From: Dryocola boscaweniae
GTDB lineage: Bacteria > Pseudomonadota > Gammaproteobacteria > Enterobacterales > Enterobacteriaceae
Assembly (NCBI RefSeq): GCF_025215095.1
Contig: NZ_JALHAP010000068.1
Span: 1 to 64,000, forward strand
Length of the DNA: 64,000 nucleotides
Direction: 5' to 3'
A model generated the notes under the pieces. That model worked only from the letters and a program-made list of their open reading frames with translations, was not told the DNA's origin and did not search any database. Below, piece after piece: positions 23,313 to 30,811 of this stretch. The translations under genes and the position numbers were made by a program. Positions within the stretch are counted from its first letter, which is position 1, and every line of letters starts with the position of its first letter.

Positions 23313-24620
23313 ATGGAAAAGAAAATTCCCGGCACTCGTTGGTGGCGCGTGGTCGCGCCTATTTTAATCGCCTGTATTATTTCCTTTATGGACCGGGTGA
23401 ATATTAGTTTTGCGCTGCCCGGCGGTATGGAAGCCGATTTAGCTATTACCAGCCAGATGGCTGGCCTCACCAGTGGGATATTTTTTATCGGTTATCTGTT
23501 TTTGCAGATCCCCGGCGGGCGGGTTGCCGTTAACGGCAGCGGTAAAAAGTTTATCGCCTGGTCGCTGGTGGCCTGGGCCGTGGTGTCCATTGCTACGGGA
23601 TTTGTGACTAACCATTATCAGGTGCTGGTGCTGCGTTTTGTGCTCGGCGTTGCCGAAGGCGGCATGCTGCCGGTGGTGCTAACGATGATCAGCAACTGGT
23701 TCCCGGAACGTGAAATCGGCCGGGCCAACGCCTTTGTGATGATGTTTGCGCCCATTGGCGGCATGGTTACGGCACCGATTTCCGGGGCGATTATTCAGGG
23801 CCTGGACTGGCGCTGGCTGTTTATCATCGAAGGGCTGCTGTCCATTGTGGTGCTGGCGGTATGGTGGGGGCTGATAAGCGATCGGCCGCAGGAAGCGCGC
23901 TGGCTGCCGGCGGATGAACGTGAATATCTGCTGGCGGAGCTGGAAAGCGACCGCCAGGCGCGCAGCCTGAAGCAGCCGGTGAGCAAAGCGCCGTTGCGCG
24001 ATGTGTTCCGTAACAGCGGATTGATGAAGCTGGTGGCGCTGAACTTCTTCTATCAGACGGGGGATTACGGCTATACGCTGTGGCTGCCCACTATCCTGAA
24101 GAATCTGACCGGCGCGAACATGGCTGGCGTCGGGCTGCTGGCAATTTTACCGTTTGTGGCGACGATTATCGGCATCTACGTCATTTCAATGCTCAGCGAT
24201 AAAACTGGCAAACGCCGTCGGTGGGTAATGATTTCACTGCTGTGTTTTGCGGCCGCGCTGCTGGCCTCGGTCGTGCTGCGCCACAATATCGTGGCTGCCT
24301 ATATCGCGCTGGTGGTGTGCGGATTCTTCCTGAAGGCGGCGACCAGCCCCTTCTGGTCTATTCCGGGTCGTATCGCTTCGCCGGAAGTAGCCGGCGGGGC
24401 GCGTGGCGTGATTAATGGTCTGGGAAATCTGGGTGGTTTTTGCGGGCCATGGCTTGTAGGGATGATGATTTATCTTTACGGGCAAAACGTAGCGGTTTGC
24501 GCGCTGGCAGGCTCGCTGGTGATTGCCGCCCTGATTACCTTAACGCTGCCGAAAAACTGCGATCTGACGCCGGAAAATACCCCTAAGTCAGCCGCAGATG
24601 AGGCTCGCGTTGCCGGATAA
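23313..24620 (+). CDS. MFS transporter, anion:cation symporter family (ketogluconate/sugar acid)
   Basis: Twelve-segment major facilitator permease, 435 residues from the ATG at 23313. The ACS-family signature after the first helix (FMDRVNISFALPGG) and the loop-2 region are clear, and KLVALNFFYQTGDYGYTLWLP resembles tartrate, hexuronate and ketogluconate carriers. It follows the dehydrogenase gene by 57 bases in the same direction. Its stop codon directly abuts that of the convergent rna gene. A ketogluconate is the likely substrate from context. Confidence 0.82.
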   Translation: MEKKIPGTRWWRVVAPILIACIISFMDRVNISFALPGGMEADLAITSQMAGLTSGIFFIGYLFLQIPGGRVAVNGSGKKFIAWSLVAWAVVSIATGFVTNHYQVLVLRFVLGVAEGGMLPVVLTMISNWFPEREIGRANAFVMMFAPIGGMVTAPISGAIIQGLDWRWLFIIEGLLSIVVLAVWWGLISDRPQEARWLPADEREYLLAELESDRQARSLKQPVSKAPLRDVFRNSGLMKLVALNFFYQTGDYGYTLWLPTILKNLTGANMAGVGLLAILPFVATIIGIYVISMLSDKTGKRRRWVMISLLCFAAALLASVVLRHNIVAAYIALVVCGFFLKAATSPFWSIPGRIASPEVAGGARGVINGLGNLGGFCGPWLVGMMIYLYGQNVAVCALAGSLVIAALITLTLPKNCDLTPENTPKSAADEARVAG

Positions 24621-25418
24621 TCAGTAACCCACAGAATCCAGGCGGAACTGCTTAGCGCAGTTGCCTGGATTTTTTTGTGTGGCGAAAGAGGCGTGGCTTA
24701 AGGGATCGTTAATTTTTGCCGCCTCAAGCGTTATCTGCATTTCTGTCAGGTACGCCGGATTGCCGTTACAGGTTAGCTTTACCGATTTGACCGCGTCGCT
24801 TCCCCAGCTTTTATCCAGCGCCTTATTGAACGCTTTACGCGTGACGACTTTACCGTAGTTTTCTGCCAGGAAGGCGCCAAAAGCGCTTTGTTTAAATTCG
24901 CTGTTAAGACGCACCATGGCGCCGAAGTAAGCGTTCGGGTCAAAGCCGAAACAGGCGCCGTGCTTTGCAAACTCATAGCGCTCCAGACATGACTGGCCGC
25001 CCGCGCCCGGCATCACGCCAGAAAGTTTTGCTGCGATATCGGCCGATAAGCCCGGAGCCGGCGCGCTGCATTTTTGCGAACCGCGGGCTTCGGCCATATT
25101 GGGAACAGGACGGGTGGCGCAGCCGTAGCGCATCCAGCGTTTGTTATCCACGCCGCGTGAGGAAACGGATTTTGGCAGTCCGGGCCACAGGCCGTGCACC
25201 GTGAGAAACGCTCGCTTATCCGCCTGTTCGCGCTGGAGTTTGCATTCGCCGGGCTCTTTTCGATTGCGCTCATGCATGTTCTGGCAAAAACCGGTCTGCC
25301 AGGAAAGCGCCAGCACGTAGGTGTCGAAATCGCCGTATTGTTTGGGTTGCAGGGGGTCGGCGTGGGCAAGCAGGCTGGTTGCAAGCGTGGTGGTCAGAAT
25401 AAGCGCGTTTTGCCACAT
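24621..25418 (-). CDS. rna: Ribonuclease I
   Basis: Periplasmic RNase of the T2 family, which degrades RNA without base specificity. The ATG at 25418 gives 265 residues with a signal peptide (about 1-20, cleaved at AHA-DP). The two catalytic blocks are LTVHGLWPG with His75 and RYEFAKHGACFG with Glu149, Lys152 and His153. Paired cysteines match secretion. The gene's last 50 bases contain the terminator of the convergent MFS gene. In E. coli rna is next to rnk. Confidence 0.95.
   Translation of the reverse strand: MWQNALILTTTLATSLLAHADPLQPKQYGDFDTYVLALSWQTGFCQNMHERNRKEPGECKLQREQADKRAFLTVHGLWPGLPKSVSSRGVDNKRWMRYGCATRPVPNMAEARGSQKCSAPAPGLSADIAAKLSGVMPGAGGQSCLERYEFAKHGACFGFDPNAYFGAMVRLNSEFKQSAFGAFLAENYGKVVTRKAFNKALDKSWGSDAVKSVKLTCNGNPAYLTEMQITLEAAKINDPLSHASFATQKNPGNCAKQFRLDSVGY
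24635..24676 (+). terminator. Terminator of the MFS gene, inside the rna coding region
   Basis: A long stem (AATCCAGGC at 24635-24643 with GCCTGGATT at 24663-24671, plus inner AACTGC/GCAGTT) is followed by a run of seven T. It is a strong rightward terminator placed within the 3' coding end of the convergent rna gene, where it also encodes residues near the RNase I C-terminus. Confidence 0.85.
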
Positions 25419-25472
25419 AATGAGGTTCCGTCGGGTGATAATTTCCAGAAAGGAGCTTATTAAAGCATAAAA

Positions 25473-25497
25473 AAAGCGCCTCACAGAGACGCTTTGT
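25473..25497 (-). terminator. dcuC terminator
   Basis: Read leftward, AAAGCGTCTC pairs with GAGGCGCTTT and is followed by a T-run (complement of 25468-25474). It lies 17 bases beyond the dcuC stop and separates dcuC from rna. Confidence 0.75.
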
Positions 25498-25513
25498 TTT
25501 GACTATCGGCACG

Positions 25514-26890
25514 TTACGGCGCCAGGGCGGCGGACGGCACCAGAATCTCGGTGGCGATAATCACCACTAACAGCCCTACGCCAATAGGCACAGAGGTGCG
25601 CTTAACCACTTCGAACGGGGAGATTTTCGCCATCCCCGCCACCGCCACCACGACGCCTGAAACCGGGGAAATGGTGCGGCCCAGGTTAGACGCCTGCAGC
25701 ATCGGGATGGCCAGATAGGCCGGGTTGATGCCGGAGGAATGAGCCAGTTTCGGGATCATCTCAACGAAGGCATAGAACGGCGCGTTGCCGGAGCCGGTGG
25801 TCATCGCCGCCAGCATGGTCAGAATCACCAGAACCAGCATCAGGATAATGCTTGCGGAGCCGAACGACGTGGCAATGGAGATCAGGCTCTGAATAAAGCC
25901 GATGGTGCTAAGCCCTTGTGCAAAGACGCCTGCCGCAACCAGCAGCATCACCACGTTAGCAAAGGCATCGGCCATGCCGCGATAGCAGACCTCAAGTCCT
26001 GAGAAGACGCTTTGCGTGTTGAAACTGCGGAAAAACTCAATGAGCGCCGCCAGCAGAATGCAGATAACCAGAATGGTAATGATGTGCAGTTGCGGGCCCC
26101 ATTTGCCGTCAAAAATCAGCACGCCGATGATTGGCGTGAAGGGAAGGATGGCGTAGAAAGAGGGCGCGGTGGTCTGGATTTCGCTGACGTCGAGCATTTC
26201 GTGGCTGACGTGCTCTTTTTTATCCAGGTAGCGCTGCCAGAAGAAGTGGGCAATCGCCATGGCGATAATGGCGGCGACGGAAATAGGCACGGTGGTTTTA
26301 AAGGCAAAATCCACCAGCGACATTTCCGCGGCTTTGGCGGCCAGCACCACATCGCCGGAAGTCGGGGAAAGAATAATCGCCGCCGGAGAGGCGCAAATTG
26401 CCGCCGCCGCGCCACGACTGATGCCTACGTTTACCATGACCGGGAACAGCGTTGCCATTAACAGTACGCCGAGGCCGGTAGCCGAAGACACGGCCAGCGA
26501 CATCAGACACGCCACAAAATAGGCGGCAATCATTAAAATATACGGTGAATTAATAAACTTAAGCGGTTTTGACGCGAGTTTTACCACCATGTCGTTTGCG
26601 CCGATATGCGTCATGTAGGAAGCAAATCCACATAACATCATAATCATCATGCCAAGGTCGCCGCCGCGGCTCATCAGCAGGATTTTTACGTATTCAACAA
26701 TATCTGTCGCGGTATAACCGGTACTTTCAGCGCCGGCAGGTAATACCTGATGGCCCATTAAGGCGCTGACAATCAGTAATAATAAGCCACCGACGAATAA
26801 TACTCCGGTGGCGGAGTAGCCTTTGATGATGTAGCGGGCTACGCCAACAATAACCACAACCCCAATAAGTAATTCCAGAAAAGTAAGCAT
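25514..26890 (-). CDS. dcuC: Anaerobic C4-dicarboxylate transporter DcuC
   Basis: Inner-membrane carrier for fumarate, malate and succinate, mainly a succinate exporter in fermentation. The 458-residue protein has about 12-14 hydrophobic segments and is close to E. coli DcuC (461 residues), with matching blocks such as ICASPAAIILSPTSGDVVLAAKA and TTGSGNAPFYAFVEM. I start it at the Met of MLTFLELLIG rather than the longer TTG-initiated frame from 26959. In E. coli it is next to pagP; here a metal-efflux operon intervenes. Confidence 0.94.
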   Translation of the reverse strand: MLTFLELLIGVVVIVGVARYIIKGYSATGVLFVGGLLLLIVSALMGHQVLPAGAESTGYTATDIVEYVKILLMSRGGDLGMMIMMLCGFASYMTHIGANDMVVKLASKPLKFINSPYILMIAAYFVACLMSLAVSSATGLGVLLMATLFPVMVNVGISRGAAAAICASPAAIILSPTSGDVVLAAKAAEMSLVDFAFKTTVPISVAAIIAMAIAHFFWQRYLDKKEHVSHEMLDVSEIQTTAPSFYAILPFTPIIGVLIFDGKWGPQLHIITILVICILLAALIEFFRSFNTQSVFSGLEVCYRGMADAFANVVMLLVAAGVFAQGLSTIGFIQSLISIATSFGSASIILMLVLVILTMLAAMTTGSGNAPFYAFVEMIPKLAHSSGINPAYLAIPMLQASNLGRTISPVSGVVVAVAGMAKISPFEVVKRTSVPIGVGLLVVIIATEILVPSAALAP

Positions 26891-27283
26891 AATGTCCCCC
26901 GTTGCGCCAGCCGCGGTTTGCCGGGCCTGAACGCAACCGAATGCCTGAAAAATAAACAATAGTGACCTTTGCAGTATTCTGCAAAGCGGTAAAAATGTGC
27001 CTGAGTGGTTAACGTGCTTTCCTGATGAGCGTCAACTTTAAGACACTCTGCTCATAAGATGTGACGCTTTTGCAAGCAGCCCGGCAATTATGACATTTAC
27101 TTATTGATTGTGGTTATGAATTTCTCTTCCGGGTAGCGAATTAATTAACCGTTTGGTAGTCATAAAATTAAATTTATATTACCGGTTTGTTAATTAACGC
27201 GCCGAACGTAAAGCATGCTAAAAAACCTTTAAAATATAAAGGGCTCGTGCTTATACTGCCGACACGTTTATTTCGGGGTGTGT
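26891..27283. other. Intergenic region between divergent dcuC and Cus-type operon
   Basis: About 390 bases without a gene. Near the dcuC side is an 8-bp inverted repeat, CTTTGCAG/CTGCAAAG (about 26967-26986). The centre is AT-rich, with an imperfect inverted repeat TTAATTAACCG (27141-27151) and CGG...TTAATTAA (27183-27197). Close to the efflux operon a perfect dyad CCTTTA-N5-TAAAGG (27226-27242) precedes a TATACT box (27252-27257). I see no RNA gene. Confidence 0.5.
27226..27257 (+). promoter_or_regulatory. Putative metal-regulated promoter of the efflux operon
   Basis: A 17-bp dyad (CCTTTA-N5-TAAAGG, 27226-27242) lies immediately upstream of a -10-like TATACT (27252-27257), 27 bases before the first gene's start. 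MerR-type copper sensors bind dyads of this size just upstream of the -10, with CCTTCC/GGAAGG-like arms, so a CueR-like control is possible. The -35 is poor, as in such promoters. No regulator gene is adjacent. Confidence 0.4.
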
Positions 27284-27700
27284 ATGTTGCAATCCACTTT
27301 CTGGTCGACAAGCCGTTTACGCTTTTTCAGAAAGCATCTTTTGATGCTGCTGTTGGCGTTTGGCTGGCTTTTCGTCAACAGCCAGGTGGCGGTGGCTTCG
27401 CACGATTGCCCGATAGACGTCAGCGCTCAGGCGGCGAGCGTTCAGCATAGCGAACATATGCTGATGGCGGACGAACACCCGTCGATGGCGAAAATCAGCG
27501 GGCCGCTTTGCGGGAAGCACTGCATTCCTGATGTGATGCAAAAAGACAACGGTCACAGCGATATGGCGGCGCTTCCGGTGTCCAACACGCTGGCGCTGAT
27601 TGTGCCTGATTGCACGCCTGCCGCGCAGTCCGTTTCCACGCTGACTCCTCCTGCAACCGGCCCTCCGGCCACCATTCGGTTTTGTCGTTTTAGAGAATAG
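27284..27700 (+). CDS. Small exported or membrane Cys/His-containing protein, metal-operon associated
   Basis: A 138-residue protein beginning with a basic stretch and a hydrophobic helix (about 21-37, LMLLLAFGWLFVNSQVAVA), probably a signal peptide or anchor. The rest holds potential metal ligands: HDCPID, a His/Met-rich stretch (HSEHMLMADEHPSM) and GPLCGKHCIPDVM. It is the first gene of the Cus-type operon, 65 bases before cusF. Function is unknown; metal binding is an inference from composition and context. I do not recognise a named family with certainty. Confidence 0.65.
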   Translation: MLQSTFWSTSRLRFFRKHLLMLLLAFGWLFVNSQVAVASHDCPIDVSAQAASVQHSEHMLMADEHPSMAKISGPLCGKHCIPDVMQKDNGHSDMAALPVSNTLALIVPDCTPAAQSVSTLTPPATGPPATIRFCRFRE

Positions 27701-27765
27701 CTCCAGCACTGTCACGGTTTCCGGGCGCTTTAGCCCATTCCTTTTCTGTGTTCTGGAGATTTTTT

Positions 27766-28092
27766 ATGTCTACGATTTTAGCTCGCCTCTTTGCAGCTAT
27801 CGCGCTGTCTGCTTCTGTGGCGAATGCCGCCGCCCACGATATGTCTTTGCACCACGAAATGCCTGCCGCTGAGGTGTATCAAAGCCACGGCGTGATAAAA
27901 AAAGTGGCTGCCGATTCCCTTTCTATTGCCCACAAACCCGTTCCTGCGCTGAGCTGGCCTGCGATGACGATGACTTTTAGTCTTCCGGCGCAAGGTACAT
28001 TGCCGCCGTTAAAAGCGGGCGATACGGTTGATTTCACCTTCAGCCAGCAGGCTGACGGCTACCAGCTTACCTCGGTTACGCCGACTAAATAA
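27766..28092 (+). CDS. CusF-like periplasmic copper/silver chaperone
   Basis: Small periplasmic metallochaperone that passes Cu(I)/Ag(I) to the tripartite pump. The 108-residue precursor has a signal peptide (about 1-21, ending ANAAA) and one OB-fold CusF domain. The CusF ligands are conserved: His in SIAHKPVPAL, then Trp and two Met in SWPAMTMTF. The ATG at 27766 has CTGGAG upstream. A second copy of this domain is fused to the CusB-like protein two genes on. Confidence 0.9.
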   Translation: MSTILARLFAAIALSASVANAAAHDMSLHHEMPAAEVYQSHGVIKKVAADSLSIAHKPVPALSWPAMTMTFSLPAQGTLPPLKAGDTVDFTFSQQADGYQLTSVTPTK

Positions 28093-28100
28093 TCGAGGAT

Positions 28101-29360
28101 ATGATGAAACAACCTTTCCTGAGCCTGTGGCTCGGTGGGGTGCTGTTTGCTGCGTCCGTTTTCGCCGTCAGCGCGGCAGAATTTAGCCTGCAACAGACCC
28201 TGAGCGCCGCCGAGCATTACTCCGCTGAACTCTCAGCGAACCGTAACCAAAGCAATGCGTTAAATGCGATGGCGGATTCCGCGCGCGAATTACCCGATCC
28301 GAAACTGAAATTTGGCATTGAAAATGTCCCGGTGCAGGGCAGCAACGGACACCGCTTTACCCGCGAAGGTATGACCATGCAGCGCATCGGCATCATGCAG
28401 GATTACGTAAGCCGCGAGAAACGCGACCGCAAAGCCGAAACCATCCTTGCCCAGTCCGCCAGCAGCCAGGCTAAAGCCGAAGTGATTCGCGCCACGCTTC
28501 AACGGGCGACGGCCCAGGCTTGGCTTGATTTAGCGCTTTCAACTAAAGCGCTGGAGGCCGCCCGCAAACTGGTGGCTGAAACCGAGCGCCAGGTCGGCGT
28601 GCAGAAAGCAACCGTCGCAAGCGGCAGCTCGCCTGCTTCAGGCGTGGTGGATATCCGCATGGCGCTATTGGCAATGAAGGACAAAGCGACCCTTGCCGGG
28701 CGCGACGTCACGCTTGCGCAAACTCGCCTGCTGCAGCTAACCGGCGAGCAGATTGATGCGGTAAGCGGCGCCTTGCCTCGCTATCAGCGTTTGCCTGCCG
28801 ACCCGTCGTTACTTGAACAGAGCGTGACGGAACATCCGGAGGTGATTGAAGCGGCGCGTGAATCAGACGTTGCGAAAGCGCGATCCGCCCAGTTTGCCGT
28901 CGCGGCAAAACCGGACGTGGGCGTTGAAGTTTATTACGCACATCGCGCGGATGATTACGACGATATGGCGGGCGTGATGTTCACCGTCGATCTGCCGATG
29001 TTCAAATCGCAACGCCAGGATAAAGATTATTCCGCTGAGGTTTCCCGTTCGATGGAGGCCAACGACCGGCTGGCACTGGCTAAACGCGAGCATGTGGCGC
29101 TGGTGCGCAGCCTCGTGGCGGAATATCAGTCCGCGCAAACTCTCTGGCTGCGTCAACGGGAAGAAATTCTGCCCTTGCAGCGCCAGCGCCTTTCGCTGCT
29201 TGAAGCGCAATATCGTTCGGGGCAGTCCACGCTTGCCGAACTTCTTGAGGCACGCCGCACGCTGCTGGACACCGAGCTGGCCGCTAATAACGCCGAGAAA
29301 GCCGTAGCCCAGGCCTGGGCCGCCATCCGCTATCTGAAGCCGCAGGAAAACACGCTATGA
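28101..29360 (+). CDS. Outer-membrane efflux protein, TolC/CusC family
   Basis: Outer-membrane channel of the metal RND efflux system, 419 residues with a signal peptide (about 1-25). It shows the two OEP-type coiled-coil repeats (about 30-210 and 230-410), with SARELPDPKLKFGIENVPV and the late LSLLEAQYRSGQSTLAELLEAR motif. No lipobox is present, unlike E. coli CusC. It overlaps the adaptor gene by four bases (ATGA), which indicates a single operon. Confidence 0.88.
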   Translation: MMKQPFLSLWLGGVLFAASVFAVSAAEFSLQQTLSAAEHYSAELSANRNQSNALNAMADSARELPDPKLKFGIENVPVQGSNGHRFTREGMTMQRIGIMQDYVSREKRDRKAETILAQSASSQAKAEVIRATLQRATAQAWLDLALSTKALEAARKLVAETERQVGVQKATVASGSSPASGVVDIRMALLAMKDKATLAGRDVTLAQTRLLQLTGEQIDAVSGALPRYQRLPADPSLLEQSVTEHPEVIEAARESDVAKARSAQFAVAAKPDVGVEVYYAHRADDYDDMAGVMFTVDLPMFKSQRQDKDYSAEVSRSMEANDRLALAKREHVALVRSLVAEYQSAQTLWLRQREEILPLQRQRLSLLEAQYRSGQSTLAELLEARRTLLDTELAANNAEKAVAQAWAAIRYLKPQENTL

Positions 29361-30811
29361 AAATTTCACTTCAACTTACCCTGCTGGCGGTGGCGATTAG
29401 CGTTGCGGCAGGCGCCGGTTATTATGCCGGAAAACAAAACCATGCAGCTCCGGCGGCTGGCGTGCAGCCGGAACGCAAGGTGCTTTACTGGTACGATCCG
29501 ATGACGCCCGGGCAGCGCTTTGACAAGCCGGGTAAATCACCTTTTATGGATATGGATCTGGTGCCGCGCTATGCCGATGAAGCAGCAGATGAAGGTGGGG
29601 TGAACGTCAGCGCTCGTCAGCAGCAAAATTTGGGTATTAAAACCGCAAGCGTTGAGCGAAAAAGTTTGAGCTATCAGTTCGATGCTTTCGCCACGGTGGC
29701 GACGGATGAGCGCAGCGTGCAGGTTATTCCCGCCAGCGCGAACGGCGTGGTCGAAAAGCTGTTTGTGAAGGCTCCGCAGCAGTTTGTGAAAAAAGGCGAG
29801 GCGCTGGCGCAGCTTTGGATCCCCGACTGGACAGCGGCCCAGCAGGAATATCTGGCAGTGCGCAAACTGGGCGATAGCGCGCTAAATGCCGCAGCGCGGG
29901 AACGGCTGCAACTGCAATTTATGCCTGCGGAAGTCATTCGCCAGGTTGAACGCAGCGGTAAACCACAAACGCGAATTACCGTGCGGGCTAGGCAGACGGG
30001 GTACATCAACAAGCTTGATACGCGCGAAGGCGCGCAGGTTACAGCCACCGCGCCGCTGTTCGAGATAGCAAGCCTTGAGACGGTTTGGGTTGTTATCGAC
30101 TATCCGCAGTCGCAGGCCCGGGCGCTTCAGGCGGGCAGCGAGATTATCGCTCAATCCGACAGTTGGCCGGGCGAAACGTTCCACGGGCGCGTCAGCGAAG
30201 TGCTGCCGAATATGGAAACCACGACGCGCACGCTTAAGGCGCGCATCGTGCTGAATAATCTGGACGCAAAGCTAAAGCCGGGCATGTACCTCAACGTGAA
30301 GCTGGTTAATGAGCAACCGCGAGCGGCGGTGCTGGCGATTCCTGAGGAAGCGTTAATCGAAACCGGGAGCGAAAGCCGTGTGCTGGTGGCGACGGGTGAA
30401 GGGTACTTTAGCCCGGTAAATGTGGTAGCGGGAAATGTCGAAAACGGCTGGGTTGAAATTAAAAAGGGATTAAAAGAGGGCGATAAAGTGGTGACCTCCG
30501 GCCAGTTCCTGATTGATTCCGAGGCCAGCCTGCGCAGCGCGCTGCCGCAGGAAGAACCTGTCACCGCGCAGAAAAAGGAGTATCAGGGTGAAGGCGTGGT
30601 GAAATCCGTTGGCGATGAAGCGGTGACGCTCTCTCATAAACCCATTCCGGCGCTGAATTGGGGAGCGATGACCATGGACTTTGCTTTGCAATCTCCCGCG
30701 GATGCGCAAAGTGTGAAAGTGGGCGATGAGGTGATGTTTAGCTTCACGCTGGATGAAGAAGAGGGCGCGGTCATTACCCATCTGATGCCGATGGCGGGGA
30801 GGATGAAATGA
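29357..30811 (+). CDS. CusB-like RND adaptor with a C-terminal fused CusF domain
   Basis: Periplasmic adaptor (membrane fusion protein) linking pump and outer-membrane channel, 484 residues. In order: N-terminal membrane helix (about 5-24); a heavy-metal-binding segment with [16 protein letters not shown] and MDMDLVPRY (about 44-73); barrel-sandwich and alpha-hairpin domains (about 100-240); beta-barrel (about 240-400); and a C-terminal CusF domain (about 415-480) with [18 protein letters not shown] carrying the His, Trp and Met ligands. E. coli CusB lacks that last domain. It overlaps both neighbours by four bases. Confidence 0.9.
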   Translation: MKISLQLTLLAVAISVAAGAGYYAGKQNHAAPAAGVQPERKVLYWYDPMTPGQRFDKPGKSPFMDMDLVPRYADEAADEGGVNVSARQQQNLGIKTASVERKSLSYQFDAFATVATDERSVQVIPASANGVVEKLFVKAPQQFVKKGEALAQLWIPDWTAAQQEYLAVRKLGDSALNAAARERLQLQFMPAEVIRQVERSGKPQTRITVRARQTGYINKLDTREGAQVTATAPLFEIASLETVWVVIDYPQSQARALQAGSEIIAQSDSWPGETFHGRVSEVLPNMETTTRTLKARIVLNNLDAKLKPGMYLNVKLVNEQPRAAVLAIPEEALIETGSESRVLVATGEGYFSPVNVVAGNVENGWVEIKKGLKEGDKVVTSGQFLIDSEASLRSALPQEEPVTAQKKEYQGEGVVKSVGDEAVTLSHKPIPALNWGAMTMDFALQSPADAQSVKVGDEVMFSFTLDEEEGAVITHLMPMAGRMK

